A stretch of 64,000 nt of DNA from Cryptomeria japonica (taxonomy: Eukaryota; Streptophyta; Pinopsida; Cupressales; Cupressaceae): the NCBI RefSeq assembly GCF_030272615.1, contig NC_081411.1, positions 831,248,160-831,312,159 of the forward strand, read 5' to 3'. Each line of letters starts with the position of its first letter. The stretch's first letter is position 1. Below are positions 1 through 10,225 of this stretch, one piece after another. The notes below the pieces were generated by a model, which saw only the letters and a list, made by a program, of their open reading frames with translations, was not told the origin of the DNA and did not search any database. The position numbers and the translations under genes were made by a program.

Positions 1-417
1 GGAGCACTTTCCATTATTGCAGGTCTCACTAAAATATTGTACCTTTTTTCATTATATATTGCATCTTCAATCAACTGCATTTTTTTCCTTGAACAGGTCA
101 TATCTTTCACCTCACAACTCTGTTTTTCAAAAATGAATAGTTGTTGGAAAGGTATTGAGATGAGTTGAGCAGCTATAAGACTATTTTTTTCAGATCTTGT
201 ATAAAATTTACTTATCTTAAAAATTTCTAATTTTGGCAATTGGAGCCTTAGGGAGCATTGTAATCTGATAAAAGGCCTTGTAAACACACTAATTATAAAG
301 TGTCAACCTTATAATATTTGGGGATGTGATTTTTGAGACTAATGGAAAGGGGAGTGTCTCTTGTGTCTTCTTTCTTGCACTTTTCCTGATTCTTTGCAAT
401 CTTCTTTTCTGATATCC
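1..417. other. Unassigned sequence upstream of Copia-1 gag
   Basis: AT-rich stretch with no convincing reading frame. The 5' LTR and primer site of Copia-1 should lie here or further upstream, but I find no stretch resembling its 3' LTR (20607 onward) and no clear initiator-Met primer site. The 5' LTR is therefore deleted, replaced or outside the window. Confidence 0.4.
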
Positions 418-765
418 TGGATGCATCTACAGTTCCACTTTTAACACCATATAATTACTTTTAATGGAAATCTAAGATGAGAATATATCTGAAAAGACAT
501 GGATATCATCGTGCTACTATGGGACTTGAAACTGAACCTCAAGATGCTGGAGAAAAGATTAAATGGTTTAATAAATGTGATGAAGCTTTTGTTACTCTGT
601 GTATGCTAGTCTCTCCTAACCTTCATTTTCACATTAAATTTGCCACTACACCAAATGCAGTGTGGACCACTTTAGAAAAACTCTTTGGTAAGCATAATGA
701 GATAAGAGGTCATCAGTTGGAGAATGAACTCATAAGGTTTAATCCAACCAATTTTGATACTATAT
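418..765 (+). pseudogene. Copia-1 gag, N-terminal fragment (decayed)
   Basis: Start of the Gag of an old copia element. The frame reads VPLLTPYNYF, a TAA at 462-464, then WKSKMRIYLKRHGYH, which matches the N-terminus of the plant copia Gag (DUF4219/UBN2-type) family. It continues to FNPTNFDTI and is cut at 765 by Copia-2. The last five bases, tatat (761-765), are repeated at 6784-6788 as the target-site duplication, and Gag resumes there. No start codon is certain; a CTG at the expected initiator position (about 418) may be a mutated ATG. Function in life: capsid protein packaging element RNA. Now non-functional. Confidence 0.75.
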
Positions 766-1650
766 TGTAAGGAAGTTAAGCAGCGGAAACAACTTCCTAC
801 ACTAACCTTGAGAGGAGGGTAATGCAAAACTTTTTCAGATCGTTACAATAGTTACAGAAAACAGAAATAGATATGATAGCATTCATACCACAACACAGTG
901 ATTTACGTGGGGAAAACCCTTTCGGGAGAAAAACCCCACCCTCCAAAAGCAGCTCAATATTTTATTCAGCAATCAAAAACAGATTACAACATACTTGCAG
1001 AGCAAGCTCTTCGCAGGAGTAGCACTAAACAGAGATTCAGAGGCAACTCAATAGCCATAGGACTCTTACACACAACCTCTATCTCACACACCTCATAAAT
1101 AGGAGATACAATACAAGAAACCGTCAAACGGTATTACAAAACCATGGGCTAAAACCACCCAATAAGGTGTAGCCAACCTTATCTCCCTTCTATGACATGT
1201 TAAAGCACACATCAACACGTGTCGCTCCCTTTTACAGCTCATTTATGTATCCGATACAAATTATTTTTCCTATTTCAGGAGTACAAACTTCCGGAGGCCA
1301 TAACTTGAGAACCGGGTGTCTCATTGACGAACCGTTTGAAGCGCCGGAAAGCTCGTGAAGTGCTCTATCACCTCGTAACCCGCTTCACCGGTTACGACCA
1401 CTTTTCAAGGCGTTTCGGAGCCTCTAAAGTCCCCAAAATTAAGTTTAAACATTTTATTGCACCCCTCCAAGATGAAAACATTAATATCTTCAAAACTAGC
1501 TGTGACCTTGCGACGAAACTTTACCGGAATGCTTATCTAGCCAACCAGAAGCTTCAGGGAGAGTTTCGCACCATTTCGTGCTCAAATAAAAACTTACTAT
1601 AAATAGTAACCTCACATAAATGCAAGGTTGAGACACCATTTTTCCCAACA
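766..1650 (-). repeat. Copia-2 3' LTR
   Basis: 885-bp LTR, 3' in element orientation. On the element strand it opens TGTTGGGAAAAATGG at 1650 and closes CTTCCTTACA at 766. It pairs with the LTR at 5899-6783. The short open frames in it are chance shadows. Confidence 0.93.
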
Positions 1651-1663
1651 AATCTCCCACTTG
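1651..1663 (-). other. Copia-2 polypurine tract
   Basis: Element strand reads caagtgggagatt immediately before the 3' LTR. This is the usual position and composition of the plus-strand DNA primer in copia elements. Copia-3 has the equivalent tract at 46196-46208. Confidence 0.8.
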
Positions 1664-1706
1664 TCGAACACCTTGCATGAGCGGAAGGGAATGTCAACAC
1701 AAAGAA

Positions 1707-4700
1707 TCAATTGCTAGGGGCCATAAGGCCCATAGACTCTGAACACCATCTGAACTTCTCTGTGCTCATAGCCTTAGTTAAAGCATCTGCAACATTCATC
1801 AAAGTTTCCACCTTAACTAGCTTCACCCTACCATCTTCGACCATATCTCTAACAAAATGATATTGAATATCAATATGTTTGGTCCGGGCATGAAATGTCG
1901 GGTTCTTAGCTAGGCTAATTGCACTCTGACTGTCACAGTAAACTGTCACTGTACCTTGTTTTATTCCAATATCTGAACACAGTCTCTTAAGCCAAATGGC
2001 CTCTTTACAAGCATGAGTAGCTGCCATATACTCCGCTTCAGTAGTGGATAAAGCAACCACAGCCTGTCGCTTACTCATCCAACTAATTGCACCACCAAAC
2101 AAAGTAAACACATAAGCACTGGTGGATCTTCTGCTATCAATATCACTTGCCCAATCTGAATCCACATAACCATGGATATCAAGGGAAGTCATGTCTCCAA
2201 CTGAATTACCATGATAACACAAAGAATACTCTGAAGTACCCTTCAAATATCTGAAGACTCTTTTGACTGCATCCCAATGAACTCTACCAGGATTAGACAT
2301 ATATCTAGAAAGTACTCCCACTACTTGGGCAATATCTGGTCTAGTACAGACCATAGCATACATCAAGCTTCCAACCGCACTCTGGTAAGGCACTCTGCTC
2401 ATGTCTTCCATCTCCAATGGGGATGTAGGACAATCTGAAATAGATAGTTTCATTCCAACTGTAAAAGGAACACTCAATGGTCTACAATTCTGCATGTTGA
2501 ACCTCTGTAACACTAAATTCACATACTTACTCTGGCCTAGCCATAGCTTTCTGTTCACCCTATCTCTTCTAATTTCCATCCCAAGGATGTGCTTTGCTGC
2601 ACCAAGATCTTTCATTTCAAATTTAGCAGCGAGCTGAGACTTCAGTTCTGAAATCATACCTTTCCCTTTACCAATGAATAACATATCATCAACATACAAT
2701 GCAATGAATAAGAAAAGATCACCATCAGATTTATAATAAACACAGTGATCTAATTTAGAACGTTCAAATCCCAAACTCAACACATATGTATCAAATTTCT
2801 GGTACCACATCCTAGGACTTTGTTTGAGGCCATACAAAGATTTCTTCAATTTACAGACCAAATTACTTTTGCCTTTCACCACATAGTGCTCTGGCTGTGT
2901 CATATAAATATCTTCCTCCAAATCACCATGAAGGAAAGCAGTTTTCACATCCATTTGCTCAACCTCTAAATCATAAGCAGTAGCAATAGAAAGCAAAAAT
3001 CTAATTGACGTCATTTTTGCAACAGGAGAAAATATCTCACCGTAATCAACACCCTCAACCTCAGAGTAGCCTTTTGCAACCAACCTTGCTTTATACTTCT
3101 CAATGCTTCCATCTGAACCAATCTTTTTCTTGAACACCCATTTACAACCAACAGGTTTTCGTCCTTCAGGCAATGGTACAAGATCCCATGTATCATTCTT
3201 TTTCAAAGCTGCCATTTCTTCCTCCATAGCAATCTTCCAGGATTCTGCATCATTCATACCTAATGCCTCTTCTACAGATTTTGGTTCATCCACACTAGTA
3301 TTCAGAGCAAAAATACATCTCCAATCATCAGGTGAATACCTTTCAGGTGGTTGTCTATGTCTTGTAGACCTTCGAACAAGCTGAGTTGGAGGTTCTTCCT
3401 CCTCTTCTGAAGATTCAGAGCTAGACGAGCTCTCCTCAAATTCTTGCCTATCTAGGGGTCTTGATTCAACTCTTTCAGGTGTAGAAGGAAGTTGAATCGC
3501 ATCTTCTTTTTTAGTCTGTTCTGGCTGCAATGTAACAGAAGGAGACTTAATTTCTCTAAAAATAACACTTCTACTGTGAATTACCTTTTGTGCAACAGGG
3601 TCCCAAAGCTTGTATCCTTTCACACCATAACTATACCCGATGAAGATACATTTCACAGCCTTGTTCTCCAACTTTGTTCACTTCTCCTTTGGCACATGCG
3701 CATATGCCTCGCAACCAAAAACTCTAAGATGTATCAATGAAGGCTTGTGACCTGACCATGCTTCCATAGGCGTTTTATCAACAAGAGCTGATGTAGGAGA
3801 CCTGTTAATCAGGTAGCAAGCAGTGGCAACAGCTTCAGCCCAAAACTTTTGTTCAAGACCAGCCCAAAACTTTTGTTCAAGACCAGCACCACTCAACATA
3901 CTCCTAGCCTTTTCCATCAGTGTCCTGTTCATTCTTTCTGCAACTCCATTCTACTGTGGAGAATACAGAGTTGTCTTCTGCCTATTAATTCCACAGTCTT
4001 TACAGAATCTATCAAAATCATTAGAGCAAAACTCACCGCCATTATCAGTTCTCAAACATTTTATTTTCTTTCCAGTCTGCAACTCAACCATTGCTTTAAA
4101 TTCTTTAAAATGACTAAAAACTTCAGATTTACTCTTTAGAAAATATACCCATGTCCTTCTACTAAAATCATCAATAAATGAAACATAATATGTGGATTTT
4201 CCAATCGAAGAGACATCTACTGGACCAAACACATCAGAATGGATAAGGTCCAAAACACCACAAGTTTTATGAGAACTCGAGTAAAACTGAATGCGGTTTT
4301 GTTTTCCATAAATGCAATGCTCACAGAAATCAAAGTCAAGATTACAATCATTCAAACCTTCAACAAGGTTTTTATTTTTCAAGGTCCTTAGACCCTTTTC
4401 TCCAATGTGGCCAAGTCTCTGGTGCCATAACATAGTCTTCTCTGCAGGTAACTTTGCTTCAGATGAAAGTGCACCCTCAGGTACCCAAAAACCATTTCCA
4501 TCTGCTGAAGGTGAAACCTTCAAATCTTCCAGTGAAGTATCCACAGATTTACTTTTTACAGAAGTGCTATTACACTCAACAGTGTATGCTTCAAGCTTAT
4601 ACAAAGTGCCAAACCCGACACCTCTAGCAACTACCATAGCACCCTTAATCATCTTACATCCTGTTTCAGAAAAGACTACCTGCACACCTGCATCTATTAG

Positions 4701-5774
4701 TTTGCTCACAGATAACAGGTTTCGTTTTAATCTAGGGATATGCAACACACCATTAATCCTTTTTATTCTACCATCAGAAAACCTGATTCTAACTTTACCT
4801 CGACCAACAATGTCTAAATGTGAATCATCACCCAAGTACACCTTACCTCCATTAAATCCTTCATATTCAGAAAACCAATCTCTATTGGAAGTCATATGAA
4901 AAGATGCACCTGAGTCAATTAGCCAGGCATCATTACCTGCATGAGTCGCCAAAGACGCAATAAATGCATCGCCATCTTCCTTGTCGGACTCAGAATCAGA
5001 ATCAAACTTTTTCTTTTTCTTCTTCTTTTCTTCTTTGCAGTCCTTACGGATGTGACCCGGTTTACCGCAATTCCAGCAAATGACTTTGGACTTTCCAGGA
5101 GATTTTGATCTCCCTTTGGATTTGGACTTGCCGCGCTTCTCATTCTTCTTGCCTTTATCCTTAGGTCTTCCACGAACGGTTAGGGCTTCCTTTGAACTGA
5201 TGGATACCTTCCTTCGCATCTCTTCACCGAGTAGGGCACCCACCACGTCTTCAGATTTCAAAACAACAGAAGTACTACCGATAGCCATAACAAGAGAATC
5301 CCACGAATCAGGCAAAGAACAAAGCAAGATCTGACATTTCTCCTCCTCGTCCATCTTAACACCGACGGATACTAATTGAGCCACAATCATATTGAATGCT
5401 TCTAGGTGGTCTGCAATTCATCCATCCTCTTCCATCTTCAAAGAATACAGTTTCTTTCTTAAGAAAATTTGATTTAATAAAGATTTCACTTGATACATCT
5501 CACCAAGCTTAGTCCATAGCTTCTTTGCAGAGTTCTCTTCATGGACATTGATTAGAACAGAGTCTGCCAGGCACAGTCTGATTAGACCCTTGGCTTTTCG
5601 GTCCATAACATCATACTGAGCTGCCGCAGTAGGATCTGAGGGCCTTTGGACATTCGCGTCAACAGCATCCCAAAGATCTCGATCTATTAGCAGATCTTCC
5701 ATCTTTAGCTTCCACATCTCAAAATTACTTCCATTAAATTTCTCCACCTCTATTCTCCCTGACGAACTCGCCAT
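1707..5774 (-). pseudogene. Copia-2 gag-pol polyprotein, three in-frame stops
   Basis: A single 1356-codon frame starting at ATG 5774 (MASSSGRIEVEKFNGSNFEM) and ending at 1707. Order: UBN2-type Gag; CCHC knuckle CWNCGKPGHIRKDC from residue 233; aspartic protease IDSGASFH with D287; GAG-pre-integrase LWHQRLGHIGEKGL; integrase with D514, D577 and E613 (DD35E spacing kept); reverse transcriptase with YVDD from Y1027; copia RNase H at the C-terminus, ending in MGLMAPSN. This PR-IN-RT-RH order defines Ty1/copia. Stops: TGA 5418-5420 in Gag, TAG 3951-3953 just before NGVAER in integrase, TGA 3678-3680. The first two recur at the same codons in Copia-3. A 24-bp in-frame duplication lies at 3838-3885. 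No frameshift is present, and the catalytic residues checked are intact. Confidence 0.93.
3838..3885 (-). repeat. 24-bp in-frame tandem duplication in integrase
   Basis: Two adjacent copies of a 24-bp unit (3838-3861, 3862-3885) make the protein read GLEQKFWA twice, shortly after the catalytic E613. Copia-3 has a single copy (VGLQQIFWAE), so the duplication is specific to this copy or its recent lineage. Confidence 0.9.
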
Positions 5775-5884
5775 CTGAATATTCCTGCAACAAGATCAAA
5801 AAGTGTCTTCTGCACAAGCTCCCACTCAAATCTGGATTAGTTCAAAAAACCCAACTGCCCACAATTGAAACCAAAGGTGATCAG

Positions 5885-5896
5885 GCTCTGATACCA
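5885..5896 (-). other. Copia-2 primer binding site (initiator tRNA-Met)
   Basis: Element strand reads TGGTATCAGAGC, complementary to the 3' end of plant initiator tRNA-Met, two bases inside the 5' LTR. This is the usual minus-strand primer site of plant copia elements. Confidence 0.93.
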
Positions 5897-5898
5897 CT

Positions 5899-6783
5899 TG
5901 TAAGGAAGTTAAGTAGCGGAAACAACTTCCTACACTAACCTTGAGAGGAGAGTAATGCAAAACTTTTTCAGATCGTTACAATAGTTACAGAAAACAGAAA
6001 TAGATATGATAGCATTCATACCACAACACAGTGATTTACGTGGGGAAAACCCTTTCGGGAGAAAAACCCCACCCTCCAAAAGCAGCTCAATATTTTATTC
6101 AGCAATCAAAAACAGATTACAACATACTTGCAGAGCAATCTCTTCGCAGGAGTAGCACTAAACAGAGATTCAGAGGCAACTCAATAGCCATAGGACTCTT
6201 ACACACAACCTCTATCTCACACACCTCATAAATAGGAGATACAATACAAGAAACCGTCAAACGGTATTACAAAACCATGGGCTAAAACCACCCAATAAGG
6301 TGTAGCCGACCTTATCTCCCTTCTATGACATGTTAAAGCACACATCAACACGTGTCGCTCCCTTTTACAGCTCATTTATGTATCCGATACAAATTATTTT
6401 TCCTATTTCAGGAGTACAAACTTCCGGAGGCCATAACTTGAGAACCGGGTGTCCGATTGACGAACCGTTTGAAGCACCGGAAAGCTCGTGAAGTGCTCTA
6501 TCACCTCGTAACCCGCTTCGCCGGTTACGGCCACTTTTCGGGGCGTTTTGGAGCCTCTAAAGTCCCCAAAATTAAGTTTAAACATTTTATTGCACCCCTC
6601 CAAGATGAAAACATTAATATCTTCAAAACTAGCTGTGATCTTGCGACGAAACTTTACCGGAATGCTTATCTAGCCAACCAGAAGCTTCAGGGAGAGTTTC
6701 GCACCATTTCGTGCTCAAATAAAAACTTACTATAAATAGTAACCTCACATAAATGCAAGGTTGAGACACCATTTTTCCCAACA
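5899..6783 (-). repeat. Copia-2 5' LTR
   Basis: 885-bp LTR, 5' in element orientation, partner of 766-1650. The adjacent target duplication is 6784-6788. Confidence 0.93.
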
Positions 6784-8417
6784 TATATAAGACTGAATCA
6801 CTAAACTTAGGTTTGTAAGATTGTAGTTGGAACAATGTGGAACTAAGAAAGATGATATGCAATTGATCTTAAGTATTTTTTCTAAGCTTGGTCCTTACTA
6901 TTCAGTGTTTGTTTCTACATTCTATGCTACAAAATGTGCCTTAGGTACCACATTTAAAATGGCTTCTCTAGATGAATTTGTTGCAGAACTCACTAGGGAG
7001 AAAGATAAATTGGTTCAAATGGGTACAATAAAACCATCTAAGTCACATGGCATAGCTATAGATCAAGGCACAAAAGAACATAAAGGGTCTAGTAAACAAG
7101 ATAAGAAATAAAAGAACCAAGGAGAGAAGAAGAAAGATAAAAAATCTGCTACTTCAAAAGTAGATAATCAGACCTCTTCATAAAAAGTTGAACAACCTAA
7201 GAAAGAGAAGGTCAAGTGTTCTTATTGTAAGAGACCTGGTCATGATGAACATAAGTATTTAAAGAAACAAATTGATCACCTTTCACATCTTCTTGAAAAT
7301 AATAATATCAAGGTGCCTAATTCAATCAAACATAGTTCACTAGAAGGATCTTCTAAGGACACAGATAAGAGTAAGGGGAAAGGAAAGGGTAAGGCCCTAG
7401 TTTTTGTTGCTTCACAACCCAATTCTTGGATAATTGACTTGAGTGCTTTGTACCACATGGCTTCTTCAGAAGATGATTTCACCTCTTTAGAGCCATGTTC
7501 TATGCCTACCATACTAATGGGTGATGACACTCCTATTAAAGTGCAAGGGAGAGGGTCTGTTGATGTGGGCAAAAGAACATTTCAAGACGTCCTTTGTGTT
7601 CCATATTTATCAACTAATCTCCTATATGTTTATCAAATCACTCACACTAATTCTGGCAAGAGAGTTGAGTTCACACCAGATACATTGGTAATTAGTGAAA
7701 TGCATAATGGGTCTACTATTGCTATGGAAAAAGCAGATCATCATTCTAGATTAAATCAGTTTTTTCACTTTGTTCCTGAATCTCCTTCGAAAGTGTTACT
7801 CACTCATACAGATGAGGTGAGTTGTTTGTAGCATCAATGATTTGGCCACTTGAACTACCATTACTTGCAATAACTCAGTCAACAGGACATGGTTTCAAGG
7901 TTTCCTTCTATTCGATTTTTTGATGGAATTTGTTAGGGATGTATTCTTGGTAAGAATCCCAAGGAGAAGTATGATAAAAGAAAAGCATGGAGAGCTACAC
8001 AACTATTGGAGTTGGTACATAGTAACTTGGTAGGACCATTTCCACAACCATATTTCAGTAGGGCTAGATATATCTTGACATTTATTGATGACTTTTCTAG
8101 ATATAGATGGGTATACTTTCTCAAATAGAAGCCTGAAGTCTTTGAAAATTTTCTAGATTTCAAAGCTTTTGCAAAGAAACAATCTGGGAAGTTCATCAAG
8201 ATTTTGTGTATAGATAATGGGGGTGAATATGTTAATAATTAGTTTGAACAGTTTTGTTCTTCAGAAGGTATCAACATGCAACACATAGTTCCATACAGTC
8301 CCCAACAAAATGGTGTCACATAATGCAATAATAGGTCTTTGAAGGAGACGACCGATTGTATGATTCACTCCATCTTTGGCACCTCAATACTGGGCAGAGG
8401 CTATCAATTGTGAGTGT
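6784..8417 (+). pseudogene. Copia-1 gag-protease-integrase, middle fragment
   Basis: Continuation of Copia-1 after Copia-2. Gag resumes within 6827-7111 (FSKLGPYYSVFVSTF). A zinc knuckle CSYCKRPGHDEHKY at about 7217-7258 has its last Cys changed to Tyr. The protease reads IIDLSALYHM, so the D-S-G active site is broken. The integrase (FIDDFSRYRWVYF at about 8085, IDNGGEY at about 8212, YSPQQNGVT at about 8296) has the first catalytic Asp as Asn in HSNLVGPF, and the Glu after NGV is lost. Several stops are present. Tat-N interrupts it after 8417; the duplicated agtgt is 8413-8417 and 16570-16574. An old, dead copy. Confidence 0.85.
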
Positions 8418-10063
8418 TGTAGCATCGTAAATTGTACGCACTTGCTAGGGTGGTACAATTTCGCACCTAGTTTAGCACCCGCCTTGGTCATTTTGCATCT
8501 TGCATTGCATTTCCCCTTTAGCACTTAATTAATCAAATTAATTAGGTCTAAGGTTCTATTTTATCATCTCCCACATCATAAAGTTGGGCCCTTTCATTAA
8601 AGTGTGCCCCTTTCATTTTATTCTTCCAATACATCATTTAATCAAAAACCCTAATTAGGTCCTATTTCGAACTTGGGGGCTTGATTTCGGGGGTCAAAAC
8701 ATCTCAAAATCACCTGTAACTTCGAGATTCTCTCTAAAATCATCATATCTGACAGCCCTGAAAATTTGGTGAAAAGTTGTCGGGACCATGGCGCCCGGAG
8801 AGGACCATGGCGCCCGGATTGCACATGGTCCCGGACATTTTTCTCAAAATTTTAGGAGCGCGATCCAATCATAAAATAAAGCTTAACCCCAAGAAATTGG
8901 TGGGAAATTCAATCTCTAGGTCGGCCAAAAGTCAAAATTAAGACCTAGGGTTTCATATATAAGAGCTCTCTTTCTTCATTTGAAAGGATCAAGAATTTTG
9001 GCTTTCGAGGACCTTCTATGCAGTGAAAGAGCAGATCTTTGAAGACTTCAATAACATTCAACATCCATCCATCAAGCATTCATTAATTTCATTCATTTAG
9101 GGCTTGGGAGACATTGAAGAACAATAGGAGATTACCGATTGAAGATTGGCTTGTACTCCTCCCTTGAGGGTTGGGTATGATTTCATGTTGTTTTCATGTC
9201 TTTGCATAAGCTTCAATATATCCTTTATTCATGCTTTAGATCACTTTGCATCTTGATTTAGAGCATTTACATTATCATTTACAAGCAATTAGGGTTTACT
9301 TTCTAGGTTGCTCTAGTTTGCTTTCTTGCATTTAAGGACCTTGCACACACACTAGGTCTGCACACACAATACATTTTACAATACAACTTGGCTATTCGTG
9401 GAGGTGGAAATCACCGAAGCGGGGGTTTGACTAAGGCAAAACCCTATATAGCCACCCACCACACCTTTTCAGATATAAGTGCAGGTTTCAAAATTCGGAC
9501 GACGCCGCAAGTTACAGATCCGGAAGAAGCAGACGAAGACCGAACTTCACACCAAATCTCTGAGCAAAAGACCAGGACAGGGGTGTGGGGCACCCTGGTC
9601 CCTGGGATAGGGGCACTGGGTGCCATGGTCCTTCTGACAGCAGTTTTCAGCATTTTTGACAGCTTTGCAAAATAGCAGTTTTCGGAGCAGTTTCAGGGGC
9701 AGAATCAGGACAGTGGCGCCCGCGCCCCCGTCCTGAACATTTTCAGTCATATTTTAACTCCGGGTACGCATTTGCATTCTTGTCTTATCCTTGTGTTTAC
9801 AGCTTTCCATTGTTTAAGTTCAATTATGCAAATCTTGTTATTAGTTCATACTTGCACTTTGGGGTTAGGGATTGAACTTGCATCATTTCATCTTTCAATT
9901 GCAACAAAGGAATAGAAATCCTAATAGGTATCCCGTGGCTCTCTCTTCCACAAGAAGAAGTAGCCAATTGTGTGATACCTCTAGGCTCTTTCGTATTCCA
10001 CAAGTGTGTGGTTGAAAGTGGGATTAGGGCATGCTTGCTTAGTGTCACTTTTTCTCCCACACA
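8418..10063 (+). repeat. Tat-N 5' LTR
   Basis: 1646 bp, from TGTAGCATCGTAAATTG to CTCCCACACA. It contains two copies of ggaccatggcgcccgg around 8790-8818 and a TATA-like box at 8956-8963. The partner is 14892-16569. Confidence 0.92.
8956..8963 (+). promoter_or_regulatory. Tat-N LTR TATA box
   Basis: TATATAAG followed by a CT-rich stretch (agctctctttcttc), which fits the core promoter of the LTR. The same box occurs in the 3' LTR at about 15430. Confidence 0.55.
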
Positions 10064-10066
10064 TTT

Positions 10067-10086
10067 TGGTGAACGCGACGTGAAAC
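10067..10086 (+). other. Tat-N primer binding site (tRNA-Trp)
   Basis: TGGTGAACGCGACGTGAAAC starts three bases after the LTR. It differs at two positions from the Tat-1 site, which matches the complement of the plant tRNA-Trp 3' end as I recall it. Confidence 0.8.
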
Positions 10087-10225
10087 TATCATTGCTTCCT
10101 CTTGCATTGCATTTGTTAGATCTAGATCTAGATTTAGTGTGTTTTCATTTCATTTTCATTAAAAAGAAAAAAAAAAAAGAGTGTGTTTCTTTGCATTGTG
10201 TGTTTAAATTTTATGCAATTTCAAA

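Larger units (their letters stand above)
766..6783 (-). mobile_element. Copia-2: complete Ty1/copia LTR retrotransposon
   Basis: Full-length - strand element inserted in Copia-1 gag. The 5-bp target duplication tatat flanks it at 761-765 and 6784-6788. Both LTRs are 885 bp, begin TG and end CA on the element strand, and differ by about 13 bases by eye (about 1.5%), many of them transitions. A primer site for initiator tRNA-Met and a polypurine tract sit at the expected LTR edges. The single gag-pol frame has three stop codons and no frameshift, so the copy is fairly recent but not coding-competent. Copia-3 (41152-47101) is a more decayed sibling on the opposite strand. Confidence 0.95.

Noticed and set aside
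151-163. ggtattgagatga as a Copia-1 primer site
   Set aside because: Too many mismatches to the initiator-Met site and no LTR end precedes it.
898-1602. Open frames within the Copia-2 LTR (also 6031-6735)
   Set aside because: They repeat in both LTRs, use non-ATG starts in part, and correspond to LTR sequence read in the wrong context. No protein family.
4312-4899. 195-codon frame on the + strand inside Copia-2
   Set aside because: Antisense to the well-supported protease and integrase region.
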